A stretch of DNA of 64,000 bases from Toxonevra muliebris (GCA_963691655.1 OY829327.1:54758079-54822078); one strand, 5' to 3'; positions 46,020 through 58,122 are shown, counted from the first letter of the stretch. The notes: generated by a model from the letters alone, not told the origin. Translations and numbers: made by a program.

Positions 46020-46330
46020 GAAGACGTAGAACGCTGGTTATGCACCGACAGTAATCTTATGAGTGTGTTTTCTTTGATACGGCCCATTAGAAGATATATA
46101 AAACCATTTTCTACGTTTGATGAATTGTTTATTCCATTAGCAGGACCAGAGAGTCCCAGCTGTTGTATTTTTACGGACAGCTGTAGATTGTATAGTGATT
46201 CTGTTGCCGGAGTCTTTGTGGAATTAATCAATGGCAAACTCTGTTATCCTATATGCGGGCCACCATTTTTCAAGCGGAACCCCGATTTCGTGAAACATTT
46301 TTTGATCAAAACATATATTTTGCCCCTTTG
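46020..46330 (+). pseudogene. LINE remnant, start of RNase H domain
   Basis: The frame at 46017-46331 includes CCIFTDSCRLYSDSVAGVFV and LINGKLCYPI, a decayed form of the first RNase H block (.FTDGSK...GAGVFVE...). The Gly-Ser after the catalytic Asp is replaced. It lies downstream of the knuckle at 45480-45870, so it belongs to a second copy or a rearranged one. Confidence 0.5.
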
Positions 46331-47429
46331 AAGGACTGAACTTTTATGGGTCAGCGGTGACCCTGTGGTTCTCAATGGGATTTTTTGCAAAATTTTTCTG
46401 TACATTGTTATTAGATATTTTTTTAAAGATAGACAAAGTAACTTAGTGTTAACTTTTCACTTAACCCTTTCTGAACCGTAAGGGAACTAGAACCGATGGA
46501 GCAAACCCTAATCTAGATTCGCATTTTCGACCCTATTTCATTGTAATAAAGTTTTTAAAAAGTTTCTATTGAAGATCTGAGGATCACCGGTGATTCATAG
46601 CAAAACTTGTATTTCCGAAAAAGAAAACAGAAATTTAAAAATATGGGAAGTTATGTTTGAGTAAATAGTTTTTCCCACAACATATTCCAAATTTGGTGTA
46701 TTTGGACAAATTTTGTAAAAATGTTTCATTTTGATCCGCTACAGTACCATTATCTAAAAAATATATGTAAATTTTTTTAATTAAAATTAAAGAACCATCA
46801 ATTCTCTTTCTAAAAACCCTAAATTTATAAAAATTGATGTGATAGTTTTTAAAACATCAGAAAAATGTATCTTGTGACACCGGTGTCACCATGGTACTGA
46901 ACGGATTACGGGTGTCGGTGTGAATGCAAAAAGCTCGGTATAGGCCCTCCATGCGCTGAGGTGTCATAGTAGTAGTAGCTGCACTAAAGACTTAAGGAGG
47001 CAATACCAAATGTGCCTGTGAAATTTCAATTCGGAATGCCGAAAATTTGTTTAAAACTTTTCTTGTTTTGCAAAAATATCTTCCGGAATATTAACTTTGC
47101 TATTGCTGAAAAAAAAAGTTAAAACCCAAACCACCAAGGACTAGTAAATGCAATTTATTAACATTTTTTTTTTTTTTTGCTCTAGAATCATATCTAGAGG
47201 CTCTATTTGGCACGCCATTTGTCCCTGCACCGAGTATAAATTCCATTTTAAGCGGTTATATTTTTCGACTGGATCCGAATTTAGCAAAATGATTATTTTG
47301 AATTTTTGATAAGATATTACATTCGTTTAAATTTTGGTGTTTCTAACATTTTGATAGTTTTTTTTTTTGTTTTTAAACACGCGCAAATTTAAGTGACGAT
47401 TTAGGCCAAATATAAGCATTTACATTGAG
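46331..47429. other. Insert-like stretch between two RNase H blocks
   Basis: In an intact domain the two flanking blocks would be about 330 bases apart; here they are about 1.2 kb apart. The stretch contains a TTAACCCTTTC word at 46461 and palindromes GGTGACC, TCACCGGTGA and GACACCGGTGTC. It may be an inserted element, but no paired ends were found. Confidence 0.35.
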
Positions 47430-47590
47430 CATCATTGCCTTATGTGGGTACTGAAACATATTGGAGTCGCTGGAAATGAGCTCTATAGTGAGATTGTTAA
47501 ACTAACTTCTTCAGCGTGCTTTATTAGGCCCGAACCTCATAATGGTTAACCAGCATCGACATGCAAAAGGGCCATCAACGATTGCCATCG
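47430..47590 (+). pseudogene. LINE remnant, end of RNase H domain
   Basis: One frame reads MWVLKHIGVAGNELYSEIVK followed by LTSSACFIRPEPHNG, a decayed form of WVPGHIGVAGNE.AD..A, the last RNase H block. It is in the same orientation as the 46020 piece, so both may be halves of one domain. Confidence 0.55.
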
Positions 47591-50500
47591 TTCGTAACTA
47601 AGTCGGCAACGGAAATTAAATTAGATTGTTTTACAACAAAAAAAAAAATTTTCATAAGAAAATCCAGATTAAAACTCAAGTTTTGAGACGAGTTTGGAAC
47701 TAGAGCACGAACATTTGTTTGCTTTTCACAACAAGACCACGAGTTACACCTTTTTTTCCAACATGAACTTCACTTGTGTTCGTTAAAAGGGCAATTTGGA
47801 TCGTCTTTCGATTTGATTCCATCTAATTGAGTATTTGTCTAAGACTGTCTGACAAAACGGAATTTCTAGAACTAAAACTGCTTTCGTTTTTTCATCTATG
47901 GGGATGCACAAACAATTCGGACCCAATTCAAATATCATAAAGTTCATAAAGTAGATTATTAAATATTGAGAAAATTCACAAATCACTCGCCATCTTCTAT
48001 AGGAAAAAATATCTTAAAACCTTTTAGTTCATCCAATAATAAAATGGAAGAAGTTACAAAAAAATATTAGTACAATTTAAGTTAAATATAACTAAAAGTT
48101 TCTTATTTATTATCTTTGGTTTTTATGAAAAACTTGAATACTGAACTTTGAAATTCGAAATTAAATACTATTCGTATGTATGCCAACTTTATAGTCTCAT
48201 ATCTATTGTTATCGTTTCAGTGAATCTTACCCACAATATGCTGCTCTGAACTTCTGTCTTGGCTTACATGTTCTTTGTTGTAAACGAATTTCGCTCATCG
48301 GGGGGAGGGGGGTGGAGTGGTCGGTCATCGTAATCACTTTATTTTCTCATAAATTCTTAACTTTATAAAAACGCACTTGTCCCAAAAACATAACAATTTA
48401 GCAACAAAAATAATTACTGCACAACTTTATTATCTTTTGACTGAGTGACCCAAATAAAAGGCCAAACTTTCAAAGTATTGCTGCAGATAACTCAATTGGG
48501 CTAAAAGCCGAAAGAGTAGATGCAAAAAACCACCTAAATATTTACCGCTTCCAACTAATATCTATTTGTATTTGTATGCAAGTATGTGTAAGACATGAAA
48601 ATGGCTTTATGAGAACATTTGCTCCACCGTCCCCCAAATAGTAGATACGATACGCTGACTACAATCGCTTAGTAAACCCTCATTAAATTTGACATCAGCA
48701 ATTCTTTGTTCTAAGTTTCATTCTCTGCGCTACTCTCTACTACTTCATATTACTATCATTATGTAACTTTTGCTTATGTTGCACAAAATACAATAGAGAT
48801 GATAGGCAAGAAAGGGATATAAAACCCTGCTTAACGCCTTTTCTTTCTTATGAAGAATTCCAAGAATACGTACATATAAAGCTAAAGCCAAAACCGAAAA
48901 AGTACAAGACGAAGAGGAAGAAGTTTGTAACTTGAAACTGCTTAATTAAGATTTGTATTTGAAATATTTCTGGTCATCTGCCGTCCATCTCAAAGTCCTT
49001 CTATTTAAACCATTCACGTTCACACATTCTTCTCTTTCTCCCCAACCCCTAAGCAATTCAGCAAATGAAAATGGACAGTGTTGCTTTAATTGTTCAACCC
49101 GGAAGGGGAAGTGAGGGAATTGCGTATACCATATATATTTTCCATATAGAGAAAATGAATGTCTGCTGAATTAGGGAAACAATGCTCGAACGCCTTTATT
49201 CATGTTCTTGTTGTTGTTCTTGTTGTAACAGTAGCAACATTTTTAGGATTTTTATTACAAACTCGCAAACAGAAAGAGTAGCAGGAGGGGGCGTAAACCT
49301 CAAGAAAAAAAAGAGAAGATATTTGCTTCGTTGGTCAAGTAAAGAATTTATTATTGTTTGGTTTGAGTAGTGCACAATCAGTTGGCGTTGGCCAAGGGCG
49401 GGCGGGGACACATAAAAGAAATAACTTTTTATCTTGTATTAATGTAATTGTAATTTTTGTTGTTTTCTTCCCTACATTGTTGTAATATGAGTTTGTCATA
49501 CGGAACTTTTACGCCTTTATGTATGTATGGTATGCAGCAATTGTTGTATTTCTTAAAAATATTATTCTGAATTACTTTCTCTGTGGCTTTTCTATGTTGG
49601 CCAAATTGGATTAAATGGAATGGGATAAATGGACTGATAATTGTTGTATGAGAATTGATGAGGAGATTTAGGGAATTTAATTTTATTTATTGGTGATGAA
49701 AAAAGTCTCAAAACTCAAGTATTTCCCTTTGAATGAATCCTTATGTGTAGAAGTTGAAGGCAGTTTGTCTGAAGTTTTGTTTAAGATTCAGAATTAACCC
49801 TTTCACTCTCAGCGTCTTATATACCCGCAAAAAAATCACTTTTGTATTTAGCCAAATTTAATTTGGATGGCCAACAGTGTGTTCAGATTTTTAGAGTAGC
49901 TGAATCCGAACTCGATACAAAACTCCAAATGTTCAAAATTTGATCCCAAAGATGAAATACGATTTCGATGAAATTCGAAGTTTTCGAAAAAATTAAAAAA
50001 GTTTCGGACTCGAGTATGAAATTCTGAACACTTACTTAAATTTTTCTAAACGTTTTGGCAAGGGAAGTTTATTTCCACTTATATATGTATGTATGTATAT
50101 ATCTGTGTTGAAGAGGAAAAACAGCTTAGGTCGACTTAAGAAAAATTAAAACTGGAAGCATATTTTTGATTATAGTAACCAAAATGCTGAGAGTTCTTAA
50201 ATAATTTTTACAGTTCAAATTCATTAAAATTATTAAAGTGCGAAATCTATTCAAGATCTTTCAACATTTTGATAGTTATAATCAAAAATATGCCGTAAGC
50301 GTAAGCTGATCTTCCTTTTCACCATAAATATGCTCTTATTGTATTGACTCGGCATTATTGCTTTTTCGGATTTTAAAATATTACGGTGCGAAAAAGTTTA
50401 CAAATCACAATAAACTCCGAAATTTTAATCAAAACTGGAGATTTTCACAGAATGGGCAATTGAGATTTGAAAATTACGTATAAACGTGCGTCTGATTCTT

Positions 50501-50762
50501 TGAAACCATTAAGCGTTCCACTTTGACCAGTCCAACTCCTTGCAGCCCTAAACGACCTTAGCGCATGGTTTCGCGATCACTGAAATTAGTAATTCCATAA
50601 TATTATATAATATGCGACAGCAGAACCTATTGGACGACTTTAGATGTAGAGCTCTTCGTATTCGAACCCAAAAAAGATGTGCGTTAAAGCTATCATTGAA
50701 CCCTTTATTATTATTTATTGTTTTGGGCGATGCCCTCTTCTGAGGACTATAAACGAAACATT
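47591..50762. other. Spacer, no gene seen
   Basis: Includes a G-rich patch at 48299-48330 and a TTAACCCTTTCACTC word at 49796 that resembles the piggyBac-type terminus at 1158. Short open frames on both strands have no motif. Confidence 0.4.
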
Positions 50763-50765
50763 TAA

Positions 50766-51026
50766 TGGAATTTCAACGAGCCTCTCTTAGATCTAGACAA
50801 CGAAGACCATATCGGGCTATTGGCTGTCGCCAAACTATCTGATTACAAACTAATCAACATTAACACCGAGTGCCTCTTCGACATCAAAGTAATGATCCAG
50901 CTGCGGAAACTGGGCTTGGTGCATCGCAAAGATCTTCGTCAGTGGCAGCAAGGGCTAAAGAATGCCGTACGACTACCTTCTCGCACGATCTTGAGGGCAT
51001 GCCAAAAATTACCATATAACTACTGA
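50766..51026 (+). CDS. Unrecognised coding-like segment
   Basis: From just after a TAA at 50763, about 86 codons stay open and read like a normal globular protein: NFNEPLLDLDNEDHIGLLAV, KLSDYKLININTECLFDIKV and MIQLRKLGLVHRKDLRQWQQ, with the last stretch NAVRLPSRTILRACQKLPYN, stopping at TGA 51024-51026. There is no ATG at the front and no clear acceptor. It lies immediately upstream of an RTE-like remnant in the same direction, so it could be a piece of a mobile element, a host exon, or a dead exon. I do not recognise it. Confidence 0.3.
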   Translation, partial: WNFNEPLLDLDNEDHIGLLAVAKLSDYKLININTECLFDIKVMIQLRKLGLVHRKDLRQWQQGLKNAVRLPSRTILRACQKLPYNY

Positions 51027-51179
51027 CGATTCAGACCTAATTGCTCATGACGGCCTCCTGATGTAATAACGTCGAGCTAACGTTCCGAACGAAGAGGTGA
51101 TTTAGTGTGTTGGAGTTTTGATTCTTCCTTCTCGTAAAAGAAACACTGGATGCTTCAATATTGGTGGCATGCACAACGA

Positions 51180-51640
51180 AGAGGTCGACAAATTCACATA
51201 TATGAGCACCGAAATTTCGGCGGATGGTGGCTGCAAATGCGCAGTTGAATATGTTTGATTCAAACGGAAAATTAACCTTGCTATACGGCTGCGAGACATG
51301 GCTGACCATCGACACCATACTAACTACAAAACCTACAACTATTTTTGAATAACAGCCTTCGGCGTATTTTAGAAAACCATTTAAAAGGATAGCCTGCTAA
51401 CTCGATGCCAGCAGCAACCGAACGCTGTTCAGATTAAGCGCCATAAGAGGAAATGCATCGGACACACCTTGCTTAAGCCTCCTATCAATATTTGCCGCCA
51501 AGCCATGGAGTGCAATCTGCACACAAAGCAAGAAACGCGGACGCATTCAACAGGCCTATAAATATGCGATTCGAGTAAATGTTGGAGAGAATTGAAGACG
51601 ATAACGAACGACAGATAATACAGAGCAATGCAAGTCATGA
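51180..51640 (+). pseudogene. RTE-like LINE remnant, C-terminal part
   Basis: Pieces in order, in changing frames: FTYMSTEISADGGCKCAVEY, LLYGCETWLTIDT, FLNNSLRRILENHLKG and HKRKCIGHTLLKPPINICRQ. They match the pattern FTYLGS.IS.DGG ... LLYGCETW ... CLRRIL ... RRKWRWIGHTLRKP of RTE-group LINEs after the catalytic site. Many stops and shifts; this copy is older than the RTE-like one at 6100-7785 and of a different lineage. Confidence 0.78.
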
Positions 51641-52684
51641 TTCAACTAAACGGTGATAAAGGGATGAAAGTATTAACTACCATGACCTAGTAAAACCTTC
51701 AGTGGGTTTTGCAAGTTTAGCGATAGTCGCGATTTTACAGTGGATTGAAATTTTCAAATTTTAGTCAAAAATCGCATGAAATCATATGACGAATCATGTG
51801 TAAATCTACACTTAGGATGAATCCGATTGCAATGTTACTTGATGTTCCTGGTTGATAAACTGGTTTTGTGAGAATGTGAAGAATCCAAAACAATATCATT
51901 TAAGCTAAACTTGCTCAATAACTTTGTGGGATTGTTCGGTTAATACTGTGAAAACTTTCCAACTCTTATTTTGCTTGGTTTTCTAACGAGACGCCTTCAC
52001 AACTTATTCGAATATACATAAAGTATTTATGATTAACCCCACACTCCAGATTTGCACGCACGCCTCCCAACAAAAAACTTCTTCCAATGAAAATTATCTT
52101 TATGCGTAATTTTTTGTGGCTGGCGATAAATATTTGATAGAGTATGAGTATATAGTAATAAAAGTGACCCATAAAATACTCGTAGCAGCTAGAAATCCAT
52201 CCAGCTTTAATTCCAAACAAATCGAAAACCTAAACATCATAAAACTTGTGAAAAACAAACTTTATGACAAATTGTTGCTGAACGTGAAACGCATTCGCAA
52301 CTATAAATCACTTTGATGCGACATAAGGATTTTTATATCTTTTATTTTTGCTCATGAGTGTGAGTTATCGGGAAAAGAATCGGGGGAAAGGGGAAGGGGG
52401 TTAATTTTATGACTCACTTTGGCTTTGACATTTTGGCCATTTAGTTTACGCGCTACATTTATGTATGTATGAATTATATTTATATCTATGTACTTAATTT
52501 TCATGTTCATTGCATGTATTACAGAGGCCTATCACTAACACATTCGCTTGCATTTAACTTACAATTAGAATTAAATTTTTATAACGTCAACATTCGTTCC
52601 ATAACGACTCTGCTAAACGACGATGAGCGCCGCCCGCCCATGCATTATGGCGGCCATTAGTTGCTTTGGCGTAATTCTGGTGTA
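51641..52684. other. Spacer downstream of the LRR gene
   Basis: A plus-strand frame at 52116-52316 ends ...LVKNKLYDKLLLNVKRIRNY before TGA and could be an exon of a gene pointing towards the LRR gene, but its front has no acceptor. G runs at 52381-52400. Confidence 0.35.
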
Positions 52685-52690
52685 TTTATT
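52685..52690 (-). terminator. Polyadenylation signal candidate of the LRR gene
   Basis: AATAAA on the minus strand, 34 bases after the stop codon of the 52725-56918 exon. That implies a very short 3' UTR; another AATAAA-like word lies further on near 52341. Confidence 0.4.
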
Positions 52691-52724
52691 GAAATGGCAA
52701 GTAGTGCCGCTGGAATACCGACTG

Positions 52725-55700
52725 TCACCATAGGTCGAACTTACGTGCTGATGGCGTTAGTTTAACATTAAGTTTACGTGCGTTGACAGCATCATCATCA
52801 TCACGATCAAAATCTGTAGCTGCTTCATTGCTGTGATGTCGCAGTAATCCAGGCTCACCAGCAGTGGATTTTGCTACTCCAGTTGCTATATGGGTTTGAT
52901 CCACTCTGGTGTTGCTGCCTATTAAATCGTTAATAGCATTCATTTGACGTCTGCTGGTGCTGGTGATGCTGGAGGATACACTAAGCAATTCCATTGGCAA
53001 CATATCACTGTGTAAAGTACCGGCTGGTTGTCCAGAATCGGGTGTCATCTCAATATAGAAAGCATCACCGTCCATAATTGCCGATGATGAATGCGAGCTG
53101 CTGAGACTGCTGCTGCTATGTGAGCCGCTACCGCTGCCGCTGCCTAATTCACTGCTGCTGCTGCTACTGTTGTTGGTGTTGCTTCCGCCACCATCGCCCC
53201 CAAAGTATGGTGCTGATGTTGAATAAAACTTATTACCACGACGATTCGATTTCGTATTCGAGTCGACATGTGAGCTGCTACCGATAGTAGCGGCAGCGGA
53301 AGTCTTTTGTAATTCACGTACATGTAAATTGTGTAGCGGCGAGGAGTAAGGAGGTTGCAAACGAGTGCGATGATGCCATTTCTGTATCGCAGCAGATGAA
53401 TTCATTTGTTGCTGTTGTTGCTGCTGATGCTGTTGCTGATTGCTATGGTAATTTAAGAAGCTATGTGCATCATCTTCGTTAAGTTGCTGCCGGCGCTGGT
53501 GTGGACGTTGTTGATGATGAGACAAATGACGACGCCATGGCATGTCACAACGATAGACATGCATGAGTCCAATTAGCAGCACGATCAATAACGAAAACGA
53601 GAGTAGTATGACGGCCCCGGGATGTCCCGTGGCAGTAGCTTTACGTATGTCGAGCCATTGTTCCGTTTTGGAGATGCTCTCGCTAACATGTTCTTGGGTG
53701 GTAGTGGCAGCCGAACTTTTTTCAGCTTTGATGAGTTGAAAGGACTCGGCAACTTGATGCTGTTGTTGTAGTTGCTGCTGTAATTCGTGTTTGTAGTATT
53801 GATGCTTTGTATTAATGATGGGCGTATTGACGGTGCTGTGTTTGTTGTGTGCTGTTGATGACGCTTTGACAGCTACATCCTCCTCAGCAATAGCCGGGGA
53901 AGCCGTCACAGTCATAGCCGCAGCGGTGGCAGGTTTAAGTTCTCTAAAGTGGCGCCCTTCAGAGTCAGAGCGCAGAATGGCGGCCTCATTTTCTCGTGGC
54001 GTATTCAGCGTGTAATGTTGTTGTGGATTGGAATGTTTCGTAATAGTCATTTTCTTCATAATTAGTGATAGTTTCTTTTTATCTTCGTGTTTCTTGGGAT
54101 TTTTCAGTGTAAATGCAAATGAAGTTGTTGTTTCTCCTTCCACTTGCTCGTTCTTATGTTTGGATGTTGCTGTTGCTGCCAAGAATTTTCTTGTTGCTGC
54201 TGCTTGCTTCTCATCTTCGTCGTCGTCGTTTCTATTATGCTCATTTGTCTTTTCGTTTATTGCTTCCGTTTTTGCATTTTGCTTATCACTTTCTGTTAGT
54301 CCCGTTATATCGCGTAGCCATTTTGTTTCTACTATTAGTTCTGGCAAGGAGGGTGGATGTGAATATGAATGCTGCTGTTGGCTTTTGGCCAGAAGCATTG
54401 CCATATCTTGCCTGCTTCCTTTTCCTGTTGTATCGTCGTCGTTGTCGCCGTATGTTGCTCTGACTGTATCAGTTGATGTTCGCATTGTTGTTGTTGTCAT
54501 TATAGCAGCAGTAACTTTGGCTGCAGCTGCTGGCGTGGACATGGACGTTGACGTTGACGCTGGGGGCACTGGTGCCGGGGGTCCTGTTGCTGACAACTTT
54601 AGCTCCTCTGCTTCCACTAGAATATTTTCGCCTTTATGCATAAGTAGTGGTGTACCAATTAAGTGTCTATCTTTAATATGCAACTGCAATGGTTCGTGCT
54701 TGTGTAGTGGTGGCGAAGTTTTTGTTGTTATTGTTATTGCTGTGGCATGGTTTGGCAATGAATCCCTTTTATGTTGTTCTCTTGCCAAAATTGTATCTTC
54801 TGTCGTCGTCGTCGTCGTAGTCGTTGTTGCTGTTGGCTCCGCTTTATCGCCAGCAGAAATATTTTGTTGCTGCTGCTGTTGTTGCTGACCGGAAATGCCA
54901 TTAAAGTTGGAATTTGCTGTATGCTTAAAGTTATTTGCTTGTTGTTGTTGCTGTTGCTTATTTTCGGTCACTTTATTGTTGTCATTGTCGTTGCTGCTGT
55001 CATTGTGAGTTAAATCTTTATCTGTAGATGGCAAGTGCATTGTTGTTGCTGTTGCTGTTGTAGTGATAGTTGGTGCAACTGATGTTGTCTTGAACCCTTC
55101 CTTTTGCCTTAATAAACTAGTTATCTCAACATAATTGTTGCCTGATTTTATCGTTGCTGGAATTGTTTGTGGCATATGAATTGCTGTTGTTTCGGCATTT
55201 TTAGCTGCAACTGCTGCTGTTGCTGCTGTTGAAGTTAAAATTGAAGTTAAAGTTAATGTTTTTGTAGGGTTTGATTTAGTTGCTCTTGTTGTTGTGGTAG
55301 ATGTTGCTGCTGTTGTTGTTGTTGTTGTTGTTGTATCGACATTTTCTGGCTTGTTTGAAATCTTCCTAGTTTTACTGCTTCTATTATTTAATGATGACGT
55401 TGATGGTATCTGAGTAGTTTCTGTAATATTTGTTGTTATTATTTTGCTAGATTGTTGTTGTTTTTGCTCTTCGTTAGAATTTATTATAGCTGCTTCTACT
55501 GCTGCTGCTGCTGTGGTAACATCAACATGCTCTAAGAAACTTTGGCTCACTACTTGGCTCATTTTTGGTTCATTGTGATTGTTGCTAGATTCTATATGCT
55601 CAGTTAATGCAGTTGTTGTTATTGTTGCTGGTATATTCTGCTCCATGATTTGTTGCTCTCGTAAAGATATTGCTGTTGGTGCTTGTGCTGTTGCAGTTGC

Positions 55701-56918
55701 CGTTGCTGTAGCCGATTGGTGCAAAGTTTTTGTGGTAGCAAATATTTTTGCGCTCATGCTTCGCTTTGTTGGTGTGTTATTTCTTGGCATAATTGGTGTT
55801 GTTGTTACTACTACTTCTGCAGTTGAATTTGCTGCTGCTGCTGCTAGTGTTTTAGTTGGTGCCTTATCATTTTCTGATTTTGTTGCTAGTTGCAAAGTTT
55901 TTGCTATTTCAGCTGTAAAATTCTTTTGATTAAACTTGAAAACTTCAGCCTCTCTTGCTTCTGCTTCTTCTGCTGCATTCGTAATCGTGTTTTTCTTCTG
56001 TTTTTCCTTTTGTAATTCACTTGGCAAATTGAAACTTATGCTTTCCGTCTGAACTTTTGGCGCTTCCACAATGATTGCTGCAGTCTCCTTCTCCGCCGTC
56101 TTCTCATCATTCAACTCCTCGATGGCACAAGAGGGCGGTGGGGACGGTGGTGGCGGTGATGGGGGCGATGGTGGCACTGATGATGGCTCAAGTGCATTTC
56201 GGCTCTGCATTTGTCTCTCAACTACGCAATTACTCTTAAACTTTTCAAAAAAGTTGTGCATCTGCAAAAACTTCTGTTTTAAATCGATTTCTGCTGCCAT
56301 CATCAACTGCTGTTGCTGCTGTTCCTGTTGCTGTTGTTGTTGACCCACATTCAGTTGTTGTTCACCTAGTTCGTCTTGCATTATAATGCCACTCATGCCT
56401 CCGCCTTCATTCATCATCGTGCTGCTGCCGCTAGTGCTATGTGGCAGGTCTCCTCCTATTCTGCAGGGACTCGCCCACTCGGCAATGCCTAACAAATCGC
56501 TGCACTTAATTGGATTTTCCTCTAGCATCAGATCACGCAAACGTGGCAGCGTATGCACAATGGCCTGACTCAAACCCTTCAGTTCGGATGATTGCAAATT
56601 GAGCGTCAGCAATTTTGGCAATTGCAGTGCAGGCAAATACAGCAGCTTGTTGCCGGATAGATCTAAAGTTTGTAAATTGTTGAGCCCTTGGAATGATTGC
56701 ACTTGTATGTCCATAATTTGATTATGCTGCAGGAAGAGATGCTCGAGTGAGGTGGGCAAACTTATGGGTACCTTGCGTAGACTATTATGATCCAAAAAGA
56801 GCACTTCAAGTATTTCGAGTCGACCGAGCGCATCATCTTCGATGTCTTCAATGTGGCTGTTCGAAAGGTCGAGATATTGCAGTAGTGGATAACTGTCCAA
56901 ATCGCCGCAATTGATAAT
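52725..56918 (-). CDS. Leucine-rich-repeat single-pass membrane protein, large terminal exon
   Basis: The exon starts after tttttctttcgcattttgcag and runs 1397 codons to TGA at 52727-52725. Exon residues 10-125 hold about five LRRs (LLQYLDLSNSHIEDI, LEVLFLDHNSLRKV, LEHLFLQHNQIMDI, LQTLDLSGNKLLYL, LLTLNLQSSELKGL), closed by a Cys cap (NPIKCSDLLGIAEWASPC). Then follow about 940 residues of low complexity: several poly-Gln runs, a Pro-rich stretch near 255-270, and Thr/Ala-rich, mucin-like parts. One membrane helix (GAVILLSFSLLIVLLIGLMH) lies near 1100-1122, followed by a tail of about 275 residues with Gln, His and Gly-Ser repeats. LRR outside and tail inside is inferred. The order LRR, long ectodomain, one helix recalls Drosophila windpipe, but I cannot confirm that. 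The previous exon is likely 62295-62341. Confidence 0.9.
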   Translation of the reverse strand: MINCGDLDSYPLLQYLDLSNSHIEDIEDDALGRLEILEVLFLDHNSLRKVPISLPTSLEHLFLQHNQIMDIQVQSFQGLNNLQTLDLSGNKLLYLPALQLPKLLTLNLQSSELKGLSQAIVHTLPRLRDLMLEENPIKCSDLLGIAEWASPCRIGGDLPHSTSGSSTMMNEGGGMSGIIMQDELGEQQLNVGQQQQQQEQQQQQLMMAAEIDLKQKFLQMHNFFEKFKSNCVVERQMQSRNALEPSSVPPSPPSPPPPSPPPSCAIEELNDEKTAEKETAAIIVEAPKVQTESISFNLPSELQKEKQKKNTITNAAEEAEAREAEVFKFNQKNFTAEIAKTLQLATKSENDKAPTKTLAAAAANSTAEVVVTTTPIMPRNNTPTKRSMSAKIFATTKTLHQSATATATATAQAPTAISLREQQIMEQNIPATITTTALTEHIESSNNHNEPKMSQVVSQSFLEHVDVTTAAAAVEAAIINSNEEQKQQQSSKIITTNITETTQIPSTSSLNNRSSKTRKISNKPENVDTTTTTTTTAATSTTTTRATKSNPTKTLTLTSILTSTAATAAVAAKNAETTAIHMPQTIPATIKSGNNYVEITSLLRQKEGFKTTSVAPTITTTATATTMHLPSTDKDLTHNDSSNDNDNNKVTENKQQQQQQANNFKHTANSNFNGISGQQQQQQQQNISAGDKAEPTATTTTTTTTTEDTILAREQHKRDSLPNHATAITITTKTSPPLHKHEPLQLHIKDRHLIGTPLLMHKGENILVEAEELKLSATGPPAPVPPASTSTSMSTPAAAAKVTAAIMTTTTMRTSTDTVRATYGDNDDDTTGKGSRQDMAMLLAKSQQQHSYSHPPSLPELIVETKWLRDITGLTESDKQNAKTEAINEKTNEHNRNDDDEDEKQAAATRKFLAATATSKHKNEQVEGETTTSFAFTLKNPKKHEDKKKLSLIMKKMTITKHSNPQQHYTLNTPRENEAAILRSDSEGRHFRELKPATAAAMTVTASPAIAEEDVAVKASSTAHNKHSTVNTPIINTKHQYYKHELQQQLQQQHQVAESFQLIKAEKSSAATTTQEHVSESISKTEQWLDIRKATATGHPGAVILLSFSLLIVLLIGLMHVYRCDMPWRRHLSHHQQRPHQRRQQLNEDDAHSFLNYHSNQQQHQQQQQQQMNSSAAIQKWHHRTRLQPPYSSPLHNLHVRELQKTSAAATIGSSSHVDSNTKSNRRGNKFYSTSAPYFGGDGGGSNTNNSSSSSSELGSGSGSGSHSSSSLSSSHSSSAIMDGDAFYIEMTPDSGQPAGTLHSDMLPMELLSVSSSITSTSRRQMNAINDLIGSNTRVDQTHIATGVAKSTAGEPGLLRHHSNEAATDFDRDDDDAVNARKLNVKLTPSARKFDLW

Positions 56919-58122
56919 CTGCAAAATGCGAAAGAAAAAAATGGTTTGGGAATGAGTTTAAAATACTATTAGTTTTAATTGAATGTAAACATGACATGAA
57001 AATGAGAACGAGAGTGAGAGCAGATTGAAGTAAGAGCATTAAAGTAGTTTGCACTGGCAGCTCGTTATCATCAACGTTAACTTTATGAACATAATCATAA
57101 GCGTTATTGTTCGTTATTATCATCATCATAAGTACAGTGTGTTGCTTAAATGCTCTAAAAAAAAGTAATGGAAACCTAGCGTAGTTTTTGAATCTACCTG
57201 CTTTTTTATTTTATTGTTTAAAATATTTTTTCGTTATTCAAAGAAAATTCAAACTGGTGATTTACTTGAAAGCAGTAGCTTGATATTTAAAAATGACTTT
57301 TTTTTATTATGAATCATCAAACAATTGGTGCTTTAAATTAATGTAGAAATCTGAAGTAGTAAGTAAACTTACTTTGCCGTGCTAGCCTGGTATTCTAACG
57401 TAGGTAGGTATACAACCAAGCGGTAAATATTCGAGAACGATGTTAAGCGCTAAAGTTAATGATTATTGGCCCACCACCCGAAAAAATCCAGTCTAAATAG
57501 AGTATAGACGAACAAAAATTGCACTTCAAACTAATATTGTCAAGTAAGCTAAAAAAGGTGGAGAAAACTTGAGAAATGGTAGAAAAACAGCATAAAAAAA
57601 CTTGAACAAAACGGGCATAAAATTTAAAACAAAGAAGACAAAATTAAAGGGAAAATTTAGGGGACAAGAAGAACTTAACCCGTTAAATGCCCCGGAATTA
57701 AGTCCAACCGAATTTTTTTATCTAACCTAGAGTAGAAGAGGACAAAAAATGTAGACTGTTTAATTAAAAAAAAAATTTAAAAGTAATTGAAATTCAAAGT
57801 TGATAAAGAAAGCATCAAAAAAGTCCGAAAATCAAACCTCAACGGAATTAAATCTTGTTTGCATATTTAAGTGTTTGTCTCGATTGCATTCCCCTAACGT
57901 TAAAGCCAAGTTTACAGATTTTTGCTGTTCAGCCACCTATAAGGTAGTAAAACTTTATGAGCAACATATTAATAGAACATATTATTTCTCTATTTAAAAT
58001 TAATAGGCTTTGAATGCACAATGATGCCAGAAGAATTTCAAAAACTTCATAGAACCAGAACGTTTCAGAACACACGGTTCCTCTTTAGTGATTTTTGTAA
58101 TAGTTCCCTTATATCAGCAATC

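Noticed and set aside
48299..48330. G-quadruplex regulatory site
   Set aside because: A single short G-rich patch with no neighbouring promoter or gene to regulate.
54028..54888. 286-codon plus-strand frame rich in Val, Ser and Cys
   Set aside because: It is the antisense of the CAG/CAA- and ACN-rich LRR exon, whose repeats remove stops on both strands.
57670..57700. TTAACCCGTTAAATGCC as another piggyBac-type end
   Set aside because: Only TTAACCC is shared, and no partner end was found.
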